Assembly (NCBI GenBank): GCA_902792435.1
Contig: CADAZN010000001.1
Span: forward strand, 186,001 to 250,000
DNA from: an uncultured Bacteroidales bacterium
Lineage (GTDB): Bacteria; Bacteroidota; Bacteroidia; Bacteroidales; Muribaculaceae
Direction: 5' to 3'
Length of the DNA: 64,000 nt
Part shown: positions 16,114-26,162 of the stretch, piece by piece
Position numbering within the stretch: the first letter of the stretch is position 1
How the letters are laid out: each line of letters begins with the position of its first letter
Program-made: the position numbers and the translations under genes
The notes under the pieces: model-generated
The model's database searches: none
Told to the model about the DNA's origin: nothing
What the model saw: only the letters and a program-made list of their open reading frames with translations

Positions 16114-17973
16114 TTAAAACATTTTAGAAAGTTGATCAAGAGATATAGTAATAGCAATTATTTTGCCATTAGGGGTGTACTTTTTGTTATTAAGCGACAT
16201 CCAGTCGGCAACAAGAGAACTCTTCTCTTCATTTTGAAGTTTCCTTCCATAAGGGATAGCAGCTTTAGAAGAAATTGTAAATGCTATATTCTCAAAAATC
16301 TTTTCTTTGACACTCAATCCGCCATTGCTCACCGAAGCAATCACCTCGTTGATCAATTCCATGATATCTACATTGTCAAGCCCAGGAGGTATTGAGTTTA
16401 TTGACCAATCACCACCACTTAGACGCGAGACGCCAAAACCGGCTTTTTCCATTTCAGGCTCTATTTCCTCGAAGACAGCATTCTGTGAAGGAGTTAGATG
16501 AATAACTTCGGGAAACAGCACTCGCTGCGACACAACATTCATTCCATCAATTTGTAATATAAGACGGTCATATATAACTGCCAAATGTGCTCTGTGCTGG
16601 TCTATCACAAGCACGCCATCCTGTGATAGAGTGATTAGATATCGATTATTAAATTGTAGTATTTCGACAGGTTCTTCATCGACTTTTATAGCCGTCGCCG
16701 GTTCATTGCCATCCATTTCTCCGAACTCGTCAATGCCCTCTTGCTTTGCCTTTTCAAAGTTTTTATATAATTCCTCCCAATTAGTAACAGCATCAGAACC
16801 ATAATGTTGAGGAGCATGAGTAGCATATCCACTATCATTGCGCATCGAATCACCGTTAGCATTATCTTTAAACGGGTTGTAGTTGGAGTCAACATTGATT
16901 TTGGGAGGAGTAGTTGCATGAGGCAGTGAGAATGCAGGAATCTCAGGGGCGTCCTCCTTGTCAAAGTCGATAGAAGGCACCACACTAAAACGTCCCAACG
17001 TCTCTTTCACTGCTGCCGAGATAATCTGCCATATTGGCATTTCATTTTCAAACTTAATCTCGGTTTTAGTGGGATGAATGTTGACGTCAATAGTCTCGGG
17101 ATCGACATCAAATATCAAGAAATAATTGGGTTGTGCATCATCAGGAATCAACTCGTCATAGCACGAATTCACTGCTTTGTGGAAATAAGGATGACGCATA
17201 TATCGGCCATTGACGAAGAAATACTGCATTGCGCTACGTTTACGTGCATTCTCGGGCTTGCCAATGAAGCCTGTAATTTTCACGAGCGTGGTATCAACCG
17301 TTAGAGGAACTATTTGCTGATCAATATTGTTTCCAAACATAGCCACGATGCGCTGTCTAAAAGTGCCGCCAACCAGTTTATATAGAACATTTCCATTGTG
17401 AGTGAGAGTGAAGTCAACAGTATAGTTAACTAAAGCAAGCTTTTCAAATTCCTTGATGATGTTACTCAACTCCACCTGATTGCTTTTCAAGAACTTGCGT
17501 CGAGCTGGAACATTGAAAAACAAATCCTTAATCATGAAATTACACCCTTCGGGACACACATCAGGTTCCTGAGACTCGCAATGCGATGCATTGATAATGA
17601 GCTTAGTGCCGAGTTGGCTGCCACGTGCACAGGTTCTTAGCTCAATGTGTGAAATAGCCGCAATAGAAGCCAAAGCTTCGCCACGGAATCCCATTGTTTG
17701 TAGGGAGAAGAGATCATCGGCATTACGAATTTTAGAAGTGCTGTGACGCTCAAAAGCCAGTCGCGCGTCGGTATCACTCATGCCACAACCGTTGTCGATG
17801 ACCTGAATCAAGGTGCGTCCTGCATCCTTGAGCACAATCTGGACATTAGTGGCTTGAGCATCGATAGCGTTCTCCACAAGCTCCTTGATTACCGAGGCTG
17901 GCCGTTGAATAACTTCACCTGCAGCAATCTGGTTGGCTACCGAATCGGGCAAAAGTTTTATTACATCACTCAT
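16114..17973 (-). CDS. mutL: DNA mismatch repair protein MutL
   Basis: The 619-residue protein has the GHKL ATPase motifs: ELVENAIDAQATNV, DNGCGM, and GFRGEAL after HSTSKI. A linker from about 340 to 420 is low in complexity, and a C-terminal dimerisation domain follows. The metal-binding endonuclease motif of many MutL proteins (DQHA-x2-E-x4-E) reads DQHRAHLAVIYD at 458-469, so the glutamates are missing. MutL couples mismatch recognition by MutS to excision. It is the last gene of a unit with the OstA-like and SurA-like genes; the upstream gap is 37 bases. Confidence 0.95.
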   Translation of the reverse strand: MSDVIKLLPDSVANQIAAGEVIQRPASVIKELVENAIDAQATNVQIVLKDAGRTLIQVIDNGCGMSDTDARLAFERHSTSKIRNADDLFSLQTMGFRGEALASIAAISHIELRTCARGSQLGTKLIINASHCESQEPDVCPEGCNFMIKDLFFNVPARRKFLKSNQVELSNIIKEFEKLALVNYTVDFTLTHNGNVLYKLVGGTFRQRIVAMFGNNIDQQIVPLTVDTTLVKITGFIGKPENARKRSAMQYFFVNGRYMRHPYFHKAVNSCYDELIPDDAQPNYFLIFDVDPETIDVNIHPTKTEIKFENEMPIWQIISAAVKETLGRFSVVPSIDFDKEDAPEIPAFSLPHATTPPKINVDSNYNPFKDNANGDSMRNDSGYATHAPQHYGSDAVTNWEELYKNFEKAKQEGIDEFGEMDGNEPATAIKVDEEPVEILQFNNRYLITLSQDGVLVIDQHRAHLAVIYDRLILQIDGMNVVSQRVLFPEVIHLTPSQNAVFEEIEPEMEKAGFGVSRLSGGDWSINSIPPGLDNVDIMELINEVIASVSNGGLSVKEKIFENIAFTISSKAAIPYGRKLQNEEKSSLVADWMSLNNKKYTPNGKIIAITISLDQLSKMF

Positions 17974-18010
17974 GATATTTATCTAACAATTTATGAAGCG
18001 CACAACATTC

Positions 18011-20143
18011 TTATTTTACGACAGTTGTTCTTCTTGCAGAAACCGCTTCTCCAAAGATCTGCTTCATCTCATCGCTAACTTCAAGAACGTCATAAGGGTC
18101 TTTGGGCCTTATAGAGTCAAACCAACGGAACTTGTCAATTCGCAACTGACTCTTCTTGGCAAGGAATAGCGGCACAACCGTTCCCGTGACATCGGGCCAC
18201 ATCTTAATCCTATCGACTTTTTGCTTTGGCTTCATGTCAATAGTCAAATAAGCACTATTGGCATTGACTAGTTTATTGTAAGTAGAGTCATTCTCCATAG
18301 GGAAAAACAATGCCTCGACATCACCACTAACATCAAGTCGTCTCAACTCTTGATCGGCAAAAAGCGCTTTCATATTGCGTCCGCTAAGTTGGTTATAATA
18401 ATCCTCTCCAATGTGCTCAACAAGCAGACCATTTTTTGGCAACGTTGCCCAGTCGACAGTAGAGTCCTTGACATGGACATTAATCTCCTCACCACTAATT
18501 TGACGGCCTTCACTCCAAATCACCGCATGACGATACATGTTGAGAATAGAGTCTTTTTCATTAATTGCAGCCGAATCACACACGCCTTGCAAATCCTTAC
18601 GATAAAATCGAACATAACGATTAGCAAGCATAACACGTTCTTTGTTGTCATTGGTAAACATCCTGAGCGTATCGGCATGTATGTATATTGTATCTTTTTG
18701 GGAAAACTCTCGTGCCAAAGCATTTTGAGTGACAAAAGATTCATTGGTTTTTTCGTTGTGATACCCTACTTCGCCTTCAAGAATTACTTTGTTTTTGGCA
18801 TCGGTTAAAACCACATTTCCACGAGCATTGCCAACACCAGTTTTGCGGTCATAATCCATGATATCGCCCTTTAGCACTCGTTGAGATTTCTCATCGACAA
18901 GCACAACATTGCCTTGAGCCTTGCTTCGCTCATTACGTTTGTCATAATAGACTTCCTCACCTGTCAATGTCTGTTGGTTCTTCTCATCGGTGAGAATCAC
19001 GTTACCTTCAGCTCGGCTAGTGCCTTTGTTTCGGTCATAATACACATTGTCACCCTTGAGCGTCTGCTTGTTCTTGTCATCAATCATCACGACGTTTCCC
19101 TGAACATGACTTTGACCAGTCCTGCGGTCATAATAGACATTATCGCCATGCAGCGTTTGCTTGTTTTTAATGTCGGTTATTACCACATTACCTTGAGCAC
19201 GCCCACTGTCTTTAGCTCGATCAAAGTACATCACGTCTCCCACGATGGTGTTTCCATCCCTTGACTTTACTGTAGGCCGGTTATATAGCGTGCCCTGACC
19301 CGTAGCAGTATTGTAAGATCCACTAGAAGCGTAAATTCTATTGCCGTCTTCAAGTGTTAAAATCTCGGTTTGGTCTTCGATTGTAGCAATGCGAGTGCGC
19401 ATATCATAATCGAGTACGTCGGTGTGCAGCTTGATTTTATCGTTAACAAGATTAACATTAGACGTAAACTGGACCTTTTTAGTATCCATCTCATAACGTC
19501 CCACTGCCGATGTCACGCGAGTGCCTGCATTATCAACCACAGTTCCTCCACCAAAGTATCGGGCCACATCATTGAGCATGTCATAGTCCAAACTATCGGT
19601 GGTTACAGTCATCGAATTGTTTATAACCTTAACATTTCGACGCAGTTTAGCAACCTCAACATCGCCATAATAATGCATTCGATCACAATAGACACGCATG
19701 CTATCGGCTTGAGTCATCACTACATGTCCAAATGCATCGAGTGAGCTAGATGCTTCATAGAAATAGGCGCTATCACATGTCAATGTCATATTGCCTCTGC
19801 GGAACTTCACATTACCACGCAAAATGCGATACTCGGTACTGCGGCGTTCATTGAAGACCAACGCGTCGGCATTTTCGAGAAAGACCTTTCCTGGATCAAA
19901 ACGATTGGCATTAGGAATCACGGGGGTTATACGTCTTATGTGCTGAGTAGTTGCACCCGGCTTAGCCGCTACAACGGGTTGTTGCGTGGGCGACACACTC
20001 GTGTTATTCTTTTTTTGAGCTTGCACACTGGTAGCTGAAGCCAACATCAACATGATGAGAGCACCAGAAAAAAGCCAAGGTCTCGTAGCCATAACGGCAC
20101 GAGACACAAAAGCTATAATTTTATGTGAGCAACCCCCAATCAT
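18011..20143 (-). CDS. OstA/LptA-like periplasmic protein with 31-residue repeats
   Basis: The 710-residue protein has OstA-type beta-jellyroll repeats: EYRILRGNVKFRRGNMTLTCDSAYFYE early on, then five 31-residue units at about 302-456, each reading roughly GDNVYYDR...GNVV..DEKNKQTL. Proteobacterial OstA-domain proteins (LptA, LptC, LptD N-domain) carry LPS through the periplasm. This Bacteroidetes version is larger and probably does a similar job, but that is inference. The start could be Met1 (20143) or Met18 (20092); the latter leaves a clean signal peptide ending SVQAQ. The gene starts 6 bases after the SurA-like gene and precedes mutL. Confidence 0.82.
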   Translation of the reverse strand: MIGGCSHKIIAFVSRAVMATRPWLFSGALIMLMLASATSVQAQKKNNTSVSPTQQPVVAAKPGATTQHIRRITPVIPNANRFDPGKVFLENADALVFNERRSTEYRILRGNVKFRRGNMTLTCDSAYFYEASSSLDAFGHVVMTQADSMRVYCDRMHYYGDVEVAKLRRNVKVINNSMTVTTDSLDYDMLNDVARYFGGGTVVDNAGTRVTSAVGRYEMDTKKVQFTSNVNLVNDKIKLHTDVLDYDMRTRIATIEDQTEILTLEDGNRIYASSGSYNTATGQGTLYNRPTVKSRDGNTIVGDVMYFDRAKDSGRAQGNVVITDIKNKQTLHGDNVYYDRRTGQSHVQGNVVMIDDKNKQTLKGDNVYYDRNKGTSRAEGNVILTDEKNQQTLTGEEVYYDKRNERSKAQGNVVLVDEKSQRVLKGDIMDYDRKTGVGNARGNVVLTDAKNKVILEGEVGYHNEKTNESFVTQNALAREFSQKDTIYIHADTLRMFTNDNKERVMLANRYVRFYRKDLQGVCDSAAINEKDSILNMYRHAVIWSEGRQISGEEINVHVKDSTVDWATLPKNGLLVEHIGEDYYNQLSGRNMKALFADQELRRLDVSGDVEALFFPMENDSTYNKLVNANSAYLTIDMKPKQKVDRIKMWPDVTGTVVPLFLAKKSQLRIDKFRWFDSIRPKDPYDVLEVSDEMKQIFGEAVSARRTTVVK
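18776..19240 (-). repeat. Five tandem 93-bp coding repeats in the OstA-like gene
   Basis: The units code residues 302-332, 333-363, 364-394, 395-425 and 426-456, exactly 31 codons each. At DNA level, CGGTCATAATA recurs at 19032 and 19125, 93 bases apart. The copies have diverged clearly, so the array is not a recent slippage product. Confidence 0.8.
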
Positions 20144-20149
20144 TAAGAA

Positions 20150-21520
20150 TTATTTCTTAGTTTGATTGCTAATGTTAAGCCATTTATACTTGAACTCGCA
20201 GTTGCGCCATCCCTCTTCGATATAGACGAAAGTTGTTTTTTGTTTCTCTTCCACCCATTTTGTCAAGATTTCTTCACGCTTGTGGCTCTCATATAAATCC
20301 TTAAGCACCTGATAGTCGTCGGCAAAGTCGGCACGATGGCTGTCAATGCGCTTAGACAACTTGATAATCGCAACTTGTTGTCGGTTGGTCGCACGGTTGA
20401 CCATAACAAAAGGTTTAGAAATTTCACCTACCTGCATATTATCAACCAACCTTGCTATCTCTGTGGGAAGATCCGACATCTCAAAGAGATTGCTATGAGC
20501 TTTTGCGTTGAGCATGACACCATTGTTGTTACGAGAGTCTTTATCTTGAGATACGTAAAGAGCAGCTTTCTCAAAAGTAATGTCCTTTTCGCCTGATATG
20601 ATTTGAGTGCGTAGAGAGTCGAGTCGTGTTATGGCGTCGTCGATATCTTTTTGAGCAACTTTAGGACGCAACAGAATGTGACGTGTGTTAATTCGGTCAC
20701 CTCGTTTCTCAATGAGCTGGATGATGTGGAATCCAGCGTCGGTCTCTACAATTTTAGAAACGTGCTTTGTGTCGTTGAGGTTAAATGCTGCAGTGGCATA
20801 TTCAGGGAGAAGCTCGGCTCGTCCACGGAAACCCACCTCGCCTCCATAGGTCGAAGAGCCATCCTCACTATAAAGAATCGCTAAAGTAGAGAAGTCGTTC
20901 TCTCCATTGTTAACTTTTTCGGTGTACTCACGCAGTCGAGCTTTCACATTATCAATCTCTTCTTGAGGAATAACAGGATTAATCGTGATGATTTTCACCT
21001 CAAGTTGCGTAGGGATGTTAGGCAGTGAGTCCTTAGGTATTGTGTTGAAGAATCGCCTTACATCGGCAGGAGTCGCCTTGATGTTTTTAGTGAGATTGCG
21101 CTGAACTTCTTGCACAGTAAACTGGTCTCGAACCACATCAATCATCTGCGATCTCAACTCGGGCAAAGACTTTCTGAAATATTCCTCCACTTTCTCACGT
21201 GATCCCAGATTAGCGATGAAATAATTGATTCGAGCATCAACATTCTGCATAACCGTTGAGTTAGGAATCTCGACTGTATCAATTTTAGCTTGATGCAAGA
21301 ACAATTTCTCAACCGCCATGCGCTCGGGGAGCACACAATAAGGATTACCGTCGATAGGTATGCGCTCAGAAAGAGCTTGCTGATACTGCTCCTCAATATC
21401 AGACTTGAATATAGGCTCATCGCCCACCACCCAAGCGACCTCTTCGGCAACGTTGTTCTGGGCACAAAGGCTCAATGTCACTAAAGTCATCAAGCACAAA
21501 AATAATGTTTTGATCTTCAT
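20150..21520 (-). CDS. SurA-like periplasmic peptidyl-prolyl isomerase/chaperone
   Basis: The 456-residue protein has a Sec signal (about residues 1-20, ending SLCAQ). A helical chaperone region holds NSTVMQNVDARINYF, and two parvulin (PpiC) domains follow at about 170-285 and 287-395, with GEVGFRGRAELLPEY and GFHIIQLIEKRGDRINTRHILLRPK. This layout is SurA's. SurA escorts unfolded outer-membrane proteins to BAM. Its unit continues with the OstA-like gene and mutL. A promoter-like sequence lies upstream at 21596-21626. Confidence 0.88.
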   Translation of the reverse strand: MKIKTLFLCLMTLVTLSLCAQNNVAEEVAWVVGDEPIFKSDIEEQYQQALSERIPIDGNPYCVLPERMAVEKLFLHQAKIDTVEIPNSTVMQNVDARINYFIANLGSREKVEEYFRKSLPELRSQMIDVVRDQFTVQEVQRNLTKNIKATPADVRRFFNTIPKDSLPNIPTQLEVKIITINPVIPQEEIDNVKARLREYTEKVNNGENDFSTLAILYSEDGSSTYGGEVGFRGRAELLPEYATAAFNLNDTKHVSKIVETDAGFHIIQLIEKRGDRINTRHILLRPKVAQKDIDDAITRLDSLRTQIISGEKDITFEKAALYVSQDKDSRNNNGVMLNAKAHSNLFEMSDLPTEIARLVDNMQVGEISKPFVMVNRATNRQQVAIIKLSKRIDSHRADFADDYQVLKDLYESHKREEILTKWVEEKQKTTFVYIEEGWRNCEFKYKWLNISNQTKK

Positions 21521-21595
21521 ATCTTATAAATTGTCAATTATTCAATTATTTCTTAATTGTAGAAACTGAAATTGCCCAATTCCACAATCAACTTG

Positions 21596-21626
21596 CAAAG
21601 TTCTTGATTTTTTTGTAAAATCACAA
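21596..21626 (-). promoter_or_regulatory. Probable promoter of the SurA-like/OstA-like/mutL unit
   Basis: On the minus strand, TTTTTG (TTG at 21624-21626) is followed by 20 bases and GAACTTTG (21596-21603), one mismatch from TAnnTTTG. It lies just beyond the terminator of the preceding gene. Confidence 0.52.
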
Positions 21627-21661
21627 AAACAATATAATTAATTAACATTAATAATAATATA

Positions 21662-21713
21662 TATCTACAAAAAAAGCCTTGCTGGAGCAACCTTTAGCTA
21701 CCAACAAGGCTTT
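21662..21713 (-). terminator. Terminator after the 650-residue isomerase gene
   Basis: On the minus strand AAAGCCTTGTTGG and CCAGCAAGGCTTT form a 13-bp stem (21673-21685 with 21701-21713) with one wobble, followed by a run of T. It separates the two isomerase genes. Confidence 0.85.
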
Positions 21714-21765
21714 AGCGATCAACTTTTAATAGTCTTTACGAGCGAAACACAAAGACTTGCAAAAG

Positions 21766-23718
21766 TTATTTGTATTGTTTCTTAAGTTGATTAAGCACCT
21801 TCTTATTCACTTCAACTTTATACTTCTTGCGCAAGCTATCAACCCATTGTTGTTCCAAAAGATCCTGATAGTCGGAAGAAACAGCACCCTTAACATCCGA
21901 AAGTTCCTCGGGTTGTTTGATAATCTTACCAAAGAGAGTGTCATAAACAGGATATCCTTTATAAGAAGATTCAACCAATTTGCCGCCAAAAGCGATGTGA
22001 TCGACCATCTCATTCTCACCTTGTTTAGAGATTACTCTCACCATCTTGATATTGTGTCCAAATTTCTTGTTCAAGTTGGTTGTAATAGTATCTTCAGGTA
22101 GTGACGACAATTGTCGCATAGAAGCTTTCACCTCGTTGAGAATAGAGTCAGTCTTGGCACAAACCATGATGCCCTTGAAATGAGGAGCGTCCCACTGATA
22201 CTTGCTGCGATTTTGATCAAAAAGTTGTTGCAGCACCTTATCATCACTCTTGGCCTTTTTCCACACCTCATTGTTCATAACCTCAAAAAGAAGAGTTCCA
22301 TCGCGATACTCGTTCATAAGATTGCGGTATTCGGGATTCAAGTCAACGAGGTTGTCGGAATAATACTTCATTATCTCATATCGTGCGATATTCTCAACAT
22401 TTCCATCTATAGCTGAAGCACATATTTCGTTGTTGGCATATTTAGCCTTGGGGTTCAAGGTTCTAGTCATCGCCGATAGTGGAATATTATGAGTTTTATC
22501 GAAAGAGAACATTGTGAAATTAGACTTAGCCACAACATCGGTCACGAAAGTTGAGTCATAGCCACCATGCTTCTCAAGCTCTTTTAACAAGTAATCCCTA
22601 AGTTTGGGGTTGTGAATGTAATTAAGATCCTTCATAACCTGCTCAGTGCGGCTTTTAGCAGGCATTACAGAACGCTCATCGCTCTTAATCTTTTGCTCAA
22701 TAGAAGGACGAGCCTCTTCAAAAGAAGGCAATGGTTTATGGTCATATTTCTTAACGATGTGATAGCCAAACTGAGTTTCAAAAGGTTCAGAGACTTCACC
22801 ATTTTTCAAAGCAAAAGCAATGTCATTAAATGGCACTACCATTTCACTACGTGCAAAAGGACGGAGTTTACCACCATTAGCAGCAGTAGCTCGGTCATTT
22901 GAGAATCTCTTGGCAAGATCCTCGAAACTCTCACCAGCTTTGATGCAATTATATATAGAATCAATTCTGTTTTTCAATACAAGTTTCACACTATCGTTAG
23001 CACCCCTTGGGAAAAGTAGCAGAATGTGAGCTGCCTCAACTCTACCATCAGAAGGCCTTGTACTATTTACTCTCACCATATGAATTCCATAGTCGGTTGA
23101 GAATGGCTTAGAGATCTCACCTACTGGAGTATTATAACAAGCATATTCAAATGCATAAGGTAACATTCCACTACCAATAAAACCATATTCTCCCCTATTA
23201 TTCACCTTGCTACGGTCGATGGAGTATTTCATAACAAGATCATTGAAATCCTCACCATTAAGAATACAGTTCCTAATGCTATCCATCTTGGCAATTTGAA
23301 GGTCATCTTCCTCCTTTTGTTTTCCGCGAGCAAGCATCAGATGTGAGATATTTACCTCCCTTTTCATTCTATCATAAGCTTCAGTCACAAGTCTCTCCTG
23401 CAACTCGCTATCGGTAAGGAAAGGGGCGAGCATATCATTTTTGTAGCCATTAAGCTCACTTTTAATTCTTGGCAGCGTATCATATCCGAGCCTCTCGGCT
23501 TCAGCAACTTTGAGTTTATATACAATGAATCGGTCAACATATTCATCCAAACTCTCTTTGTTGACTTGCTGTTCCAGATTTTTCTTGTAAAGATACTCAA
23601 ACTCCGAGAGGGTAACCTTCTTGTTGTTGACAGTCATCAACACTGGGTCATTAGCCGCCCATAATCCCCCTACAAAACCTGCAAGAATAAATGCAGAGAC
23701 AAATAATTTTAATTTCAT
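21766..23718 (-). CDS. PpiC/PpiD-type periplasmic peptidyl-prolyl isomerase, two parvulin domains
   Basis: The 650-residue protein has an N-terminal signal (LFVSAFILAGFVGGLWA), a helical SurA-N-like region (residues about 25-120), and parvulin domains near 122-222 and 228-330. These are seen from NISHLMLARGKQKEED, GEYGFIGSGMLPYAFEYA and VEAAHILLLFPRGA. The last 300 residues are helical and of unknown role. It probably assists folding of exported proteins. It is separated by a terminator from the SurA-like gene downstream, so the two are probably transcribed separately. Confidence 0.87.
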   Translation of the reverse strand: MKLKLFVSAFILAGFVGGLWAANDPVLMTVNNKKVTLSEFEYLYKKNLEQQVNKESLDEYVDRFIVYKLKVAEAERLGYDTLPRIKSELNGYKNDMLAPFLTDSELQERLVTEAYDRMKREVNISHLMLARGKQKEEDDLQIAKMDSIRNCILNGEDFNDLVMKYSIDRSKVNNRGEYGFIGSGMLPYAFEYACYNTPVGEISKPFSTDYGIHMVRVNSTRPSDGRVEAAHILLLFPRGANDSVKLVLKNRIDSIYNCIKAGESFEDLAKRFSNDRATAANGGKLRPFARSEMVVPFNDIAFALKNGEVSEPFETQFGYHIVKKYDHKPLPSFEEARPSIEQKIKSDERSVMPAKSRTEQVMKDLNYIHNPKLRDYLLKELEKHGGYDSTFVTDVVAKSNFTMFSFDKTHNIPLSAMTRTLNPKAKYANNEICASAIDGNVENIARYEIMKYYSDNLVDLNPEYRNLMNEYRDGTLLFEVMNNEVWKKAKSDDKVLQQLFDQNRSKYQWDAPHFKGIMVCAKTDSILNEVKASMRQLSSLPEDTITTNLNKKFGHNIKMVRVISKQGENEMVDHIAFGGKLVESSYKGYPVYDTLFGKIIKQPEELSDVKGAVSSDYQDLLEQQWVDSLRKKYKVEVNKKVLNQLKKQYK

Positions 23719-23894
23719 GATTAAAAAAAACTATGAATTTCAATATTTCTTATTCTTGATAAACGCAAATAATAAAATGAAATTATATTTATATCTTTAA
23801 AATTAGTTAATTACCAACTAAGAAATAACTATATAAAGGAAAAAGCCAACAAAATTGACTTTTTCAATTTATGGTGAGTTATATAGCCATAATA

Positions 23895-26069
23895 CTAATT
23901 AGCTAGTTCACTAATGAACTTAATGCGCACAAGTCGTATTTCTTCCTCGGTGTACTCATCTCCAAGCTCTTCCATTGCTACACTTAGACGGTCGGTATCA
24001 CTTTCCTTGAAATACTCGAAAATATCTTCCATGTGGTCATCGTCCATCACCTCCCGGATATAGTAGTCGATGTTAATTCGAGTTCCAGAATATACAATAG
24101 CCTCTATCTCATCAAGCATTTTGTCAAACTCCAACCCCCTTGACTCGGCAAGGTCATGTAAAGACACTTTTCGGTCGATGCTCTGAATCAAAGAAATCTT
24201 AAGCTTACTCTTATTAGCGACTGTGCGCACCCTCATATCCTCAGGACGAATAATCTCATTCTCCTCGACATGGCGTTTAATAATTTCTAGGAATTCGGCT
24301 CCATAGCGCTTAGCTTTACCGGCTCCCACTCCAGGAATGTTAACCAGCTCTTCCATTGTGATAGGATAAGTAGTGGCCATAGCCTCAAGCGAAGGATCTT
24401 GGAAAATGACATAAGGAGGCAGCTGAAGTTTTGAAGCAGTCTTCTTGCGCAAACTCTTCAATATGCTGAACAACTCACCATCGAGGGCCCCTGAGCCACC
24501 TGGCATCTCGGTGTCGTCGCTCGTAGTAAAATCACGATCCTCAACAACCATAAACGGAGAAGGTGATTTAAGGAAATCTTTACCTTTATTAGTTACCCTA
24601 AGCAATCCATAGTTCTCAATATCCCTATCAATGTATCCTGCAATAATACCTTGAGAGATAACAGCATTTAAGAACTTAGGTGTCTTATCTTTTTGGCATC
24701 CAAACATCTCAATTTGATGATGTAGATAGGATTTCACCTCATTGGTAGAGTTACCAACCATAACATCAACGACATGGTCGGCTTTGAATTTCTCTTTAAG
24801 CATTAAAATCGTCTCGATAGCATCGCAGAGTTCGTTAGACGACTCAATGCGCTTGCGTGGATGTAGACAATTATCGCAATTGTGGCAATTATCTTCAGGA
24901 TATTCTTCACCAAAGTAGTGCAACAGAGTCTTGCGTCGACAAACTGAAGACTCGGCATAAGAAGCAGTTTCGGCTAGCAGCTGCTTTCCAATCTCCTGCT
25001 CGGCCACAGGTTTTCCTTGCATGAACTTTTTGAGCTTATCTAGGTCCTTTTGAGCATAGAATGTGATGCATTGACCTTCGCCACCATCACGTCCAGCACG
25101 TCCTGTCTCCTGATAATACCCCTCAAGGCTCTTGGGTATATCATAGTGAATCACAAACCTAACGTCAGGTTTGTCGATACCCATACCGAAAGCAATTGTA
25201 GCGACAATCACGTCAACATCCTCAAGCAGGAAAGCATCCTGGTTGGCCGAGCGTGTAGCACTATCCATACCAGCATGATAAGCCAGAGCCTTTATATCAT
25301 TAACTCTCAAAGTAGTTGCAAGTTCCTCTACCTTTTTCCTACTCAAGCAATAGATAATGCCCGACTTGCCTGGCATTGATTTGATATACTTAATAATATC
25401 CTTGTCAACATCCTTAGTCTTGGGTCGAACTTCATAATAGAGATTAGTGCGGTTGAACGAAGACTTGAAAACATTGGCCTCCATAATGCCAAGGTTCTTC
25501 TGAATATCATGCTGCACCTTAGAGGTAGCGGTTGCTGTGAGCGCAATAATTGGTCTCACTCCTATCTCATTGATAAAATGCCTAATCCTCCTATATTCAG
25601 GTCTGAAGTCGTGTCCCCACTCCGAGATACAATGTGCCTCGTCGATAGCATAGAAAGAAATCTTGACACTCTTGAAGAATTCCAAATTGTCTTCCTTAGT
25701 AAGCGATTCAGGGGCGACATACAACAACTTAGTCTTTCCAGCCAGAATGTCATCCTTTACTTGATCTATAGCTTGCTTGTTAAGCGAAGAGTTCAGGAAA
25801 TGAGCAATACCATCTTCATCACTGAAGTTGCGCATCGCATCCACCTGATTCTTCATTAAAGAGATAAGAGGAGAAATGACTATAGCAGTACCATCCATGA
25901 GCAACGAGGGCAGCTGATAGCATAACGATTTGCCTCCACCGGTGGGCATAAGCACAAAAGTGTCATGCTCTTGAATAAGGCTCATCATGATTCTTTCCTG
26001 CTGACCTTTAAAAGTGTCAAATCCGAAATACTTCTTTAAAGTTGACACTAGTTGTTCTTTATCCGCCAT
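23895..26069 (-). CDS. recQ: ATP-dependent DNA helicase RecQ
   Basis: The 724-residue protein has helicase motifs PTGGGKS at 42-48 and DEAHCISEWGHDFRPEY from 143, then TGRAGRDGG (motif VI). The RecQ-C zinc site has cysteines in CRRKTLLHYFGEEY and CHNCDNC. A winged-helix region and an HRDC domain with NIPGVGAGKAKRYG follow. A further C-terminal stretch of about 110 residues is acidic. RecQ unwinds forks and recombination intermediates 3'-to-5'. It follows clpX by 93 bases and has its own putative -7 box. Confidence 0.96.
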   Translation of the reverse strand: MADKEQLVSTLKKYFGFDTFKGQQERIMMSLIQEHDTFVLMPTGGGKSLCYQLPSLLMDGTAIVISPLISLMKNQVDAMRNFSDEDGIAHFLNSSLNKQAIDQVKDDILAGKTKLLYVAPESLTKEDNLEFFKSVKISFYAIDEAHCISEWGHDFRPEYRRIRHFINEIGVRPIIALTATATSKVQHDIQKNLGIMEANVFKSSFNRTNLYYEVRPKTKDVDKDIIKYIKSMPGKSGIIYCLSRKKVEELATTLRVNDIKALAYHAGMDSATRSANQDAFLLEDVDVIVATIAFGMGIDKPDVRFVIHYDIPKSLEGYYQETGRAGRDGGEGQCITFYAQKDLDKLKKFMQGKPVAEQEIGKQLLAETASYAESSVCRRKTLLHYFGEEYPEDNCHNCDNCLHPRKRIESSNELCDAIETILMLKEKFKADHVVDVMVGNSTNEVKSYLHHQIEMFGCQKDKTPKFLNAVISQGIIAGYIDRDIENYGLLRVTNKGKDFLKSPSPFMVVEDRDFTTSDDTEMPGGSGALDGELFSILKSLRKKTASKLQLPPYVIFQDPSLEAMATTYPITMEELVNIPGVGAGKAKRYGAEFLEIIKRHVEENEIIRPEDMRVRTVANKSKLKISLIQSIDRKVSLHDLAESRGLEFDKMLDEIEAIVYSGTRINIDYYIREVMDDDHMEDIFEYFKESDTDRLSVAMEELGDEYTEEEIRLVRIKFISELAN

Positions 26070-26104
26070 AGTCTTAAGGTTTTTCTTGTTTACAGTTTTC
26101 GATA

Positions 26105-26112
26105 CAAATATA
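26105..26112 (-). promoter_or_regulatory. Putative -7 box of recQ
   Basis: The minus strand reads TATATTTG 35 bases upstream of the recQ start. No clear -33 TTG was found. Confidence 0.42.
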
Positions 26113-26162
26113 AGGAAAAAAACTAGATTGTGAAAAAATAAATGAACTTTTTTTCTAAGTTT

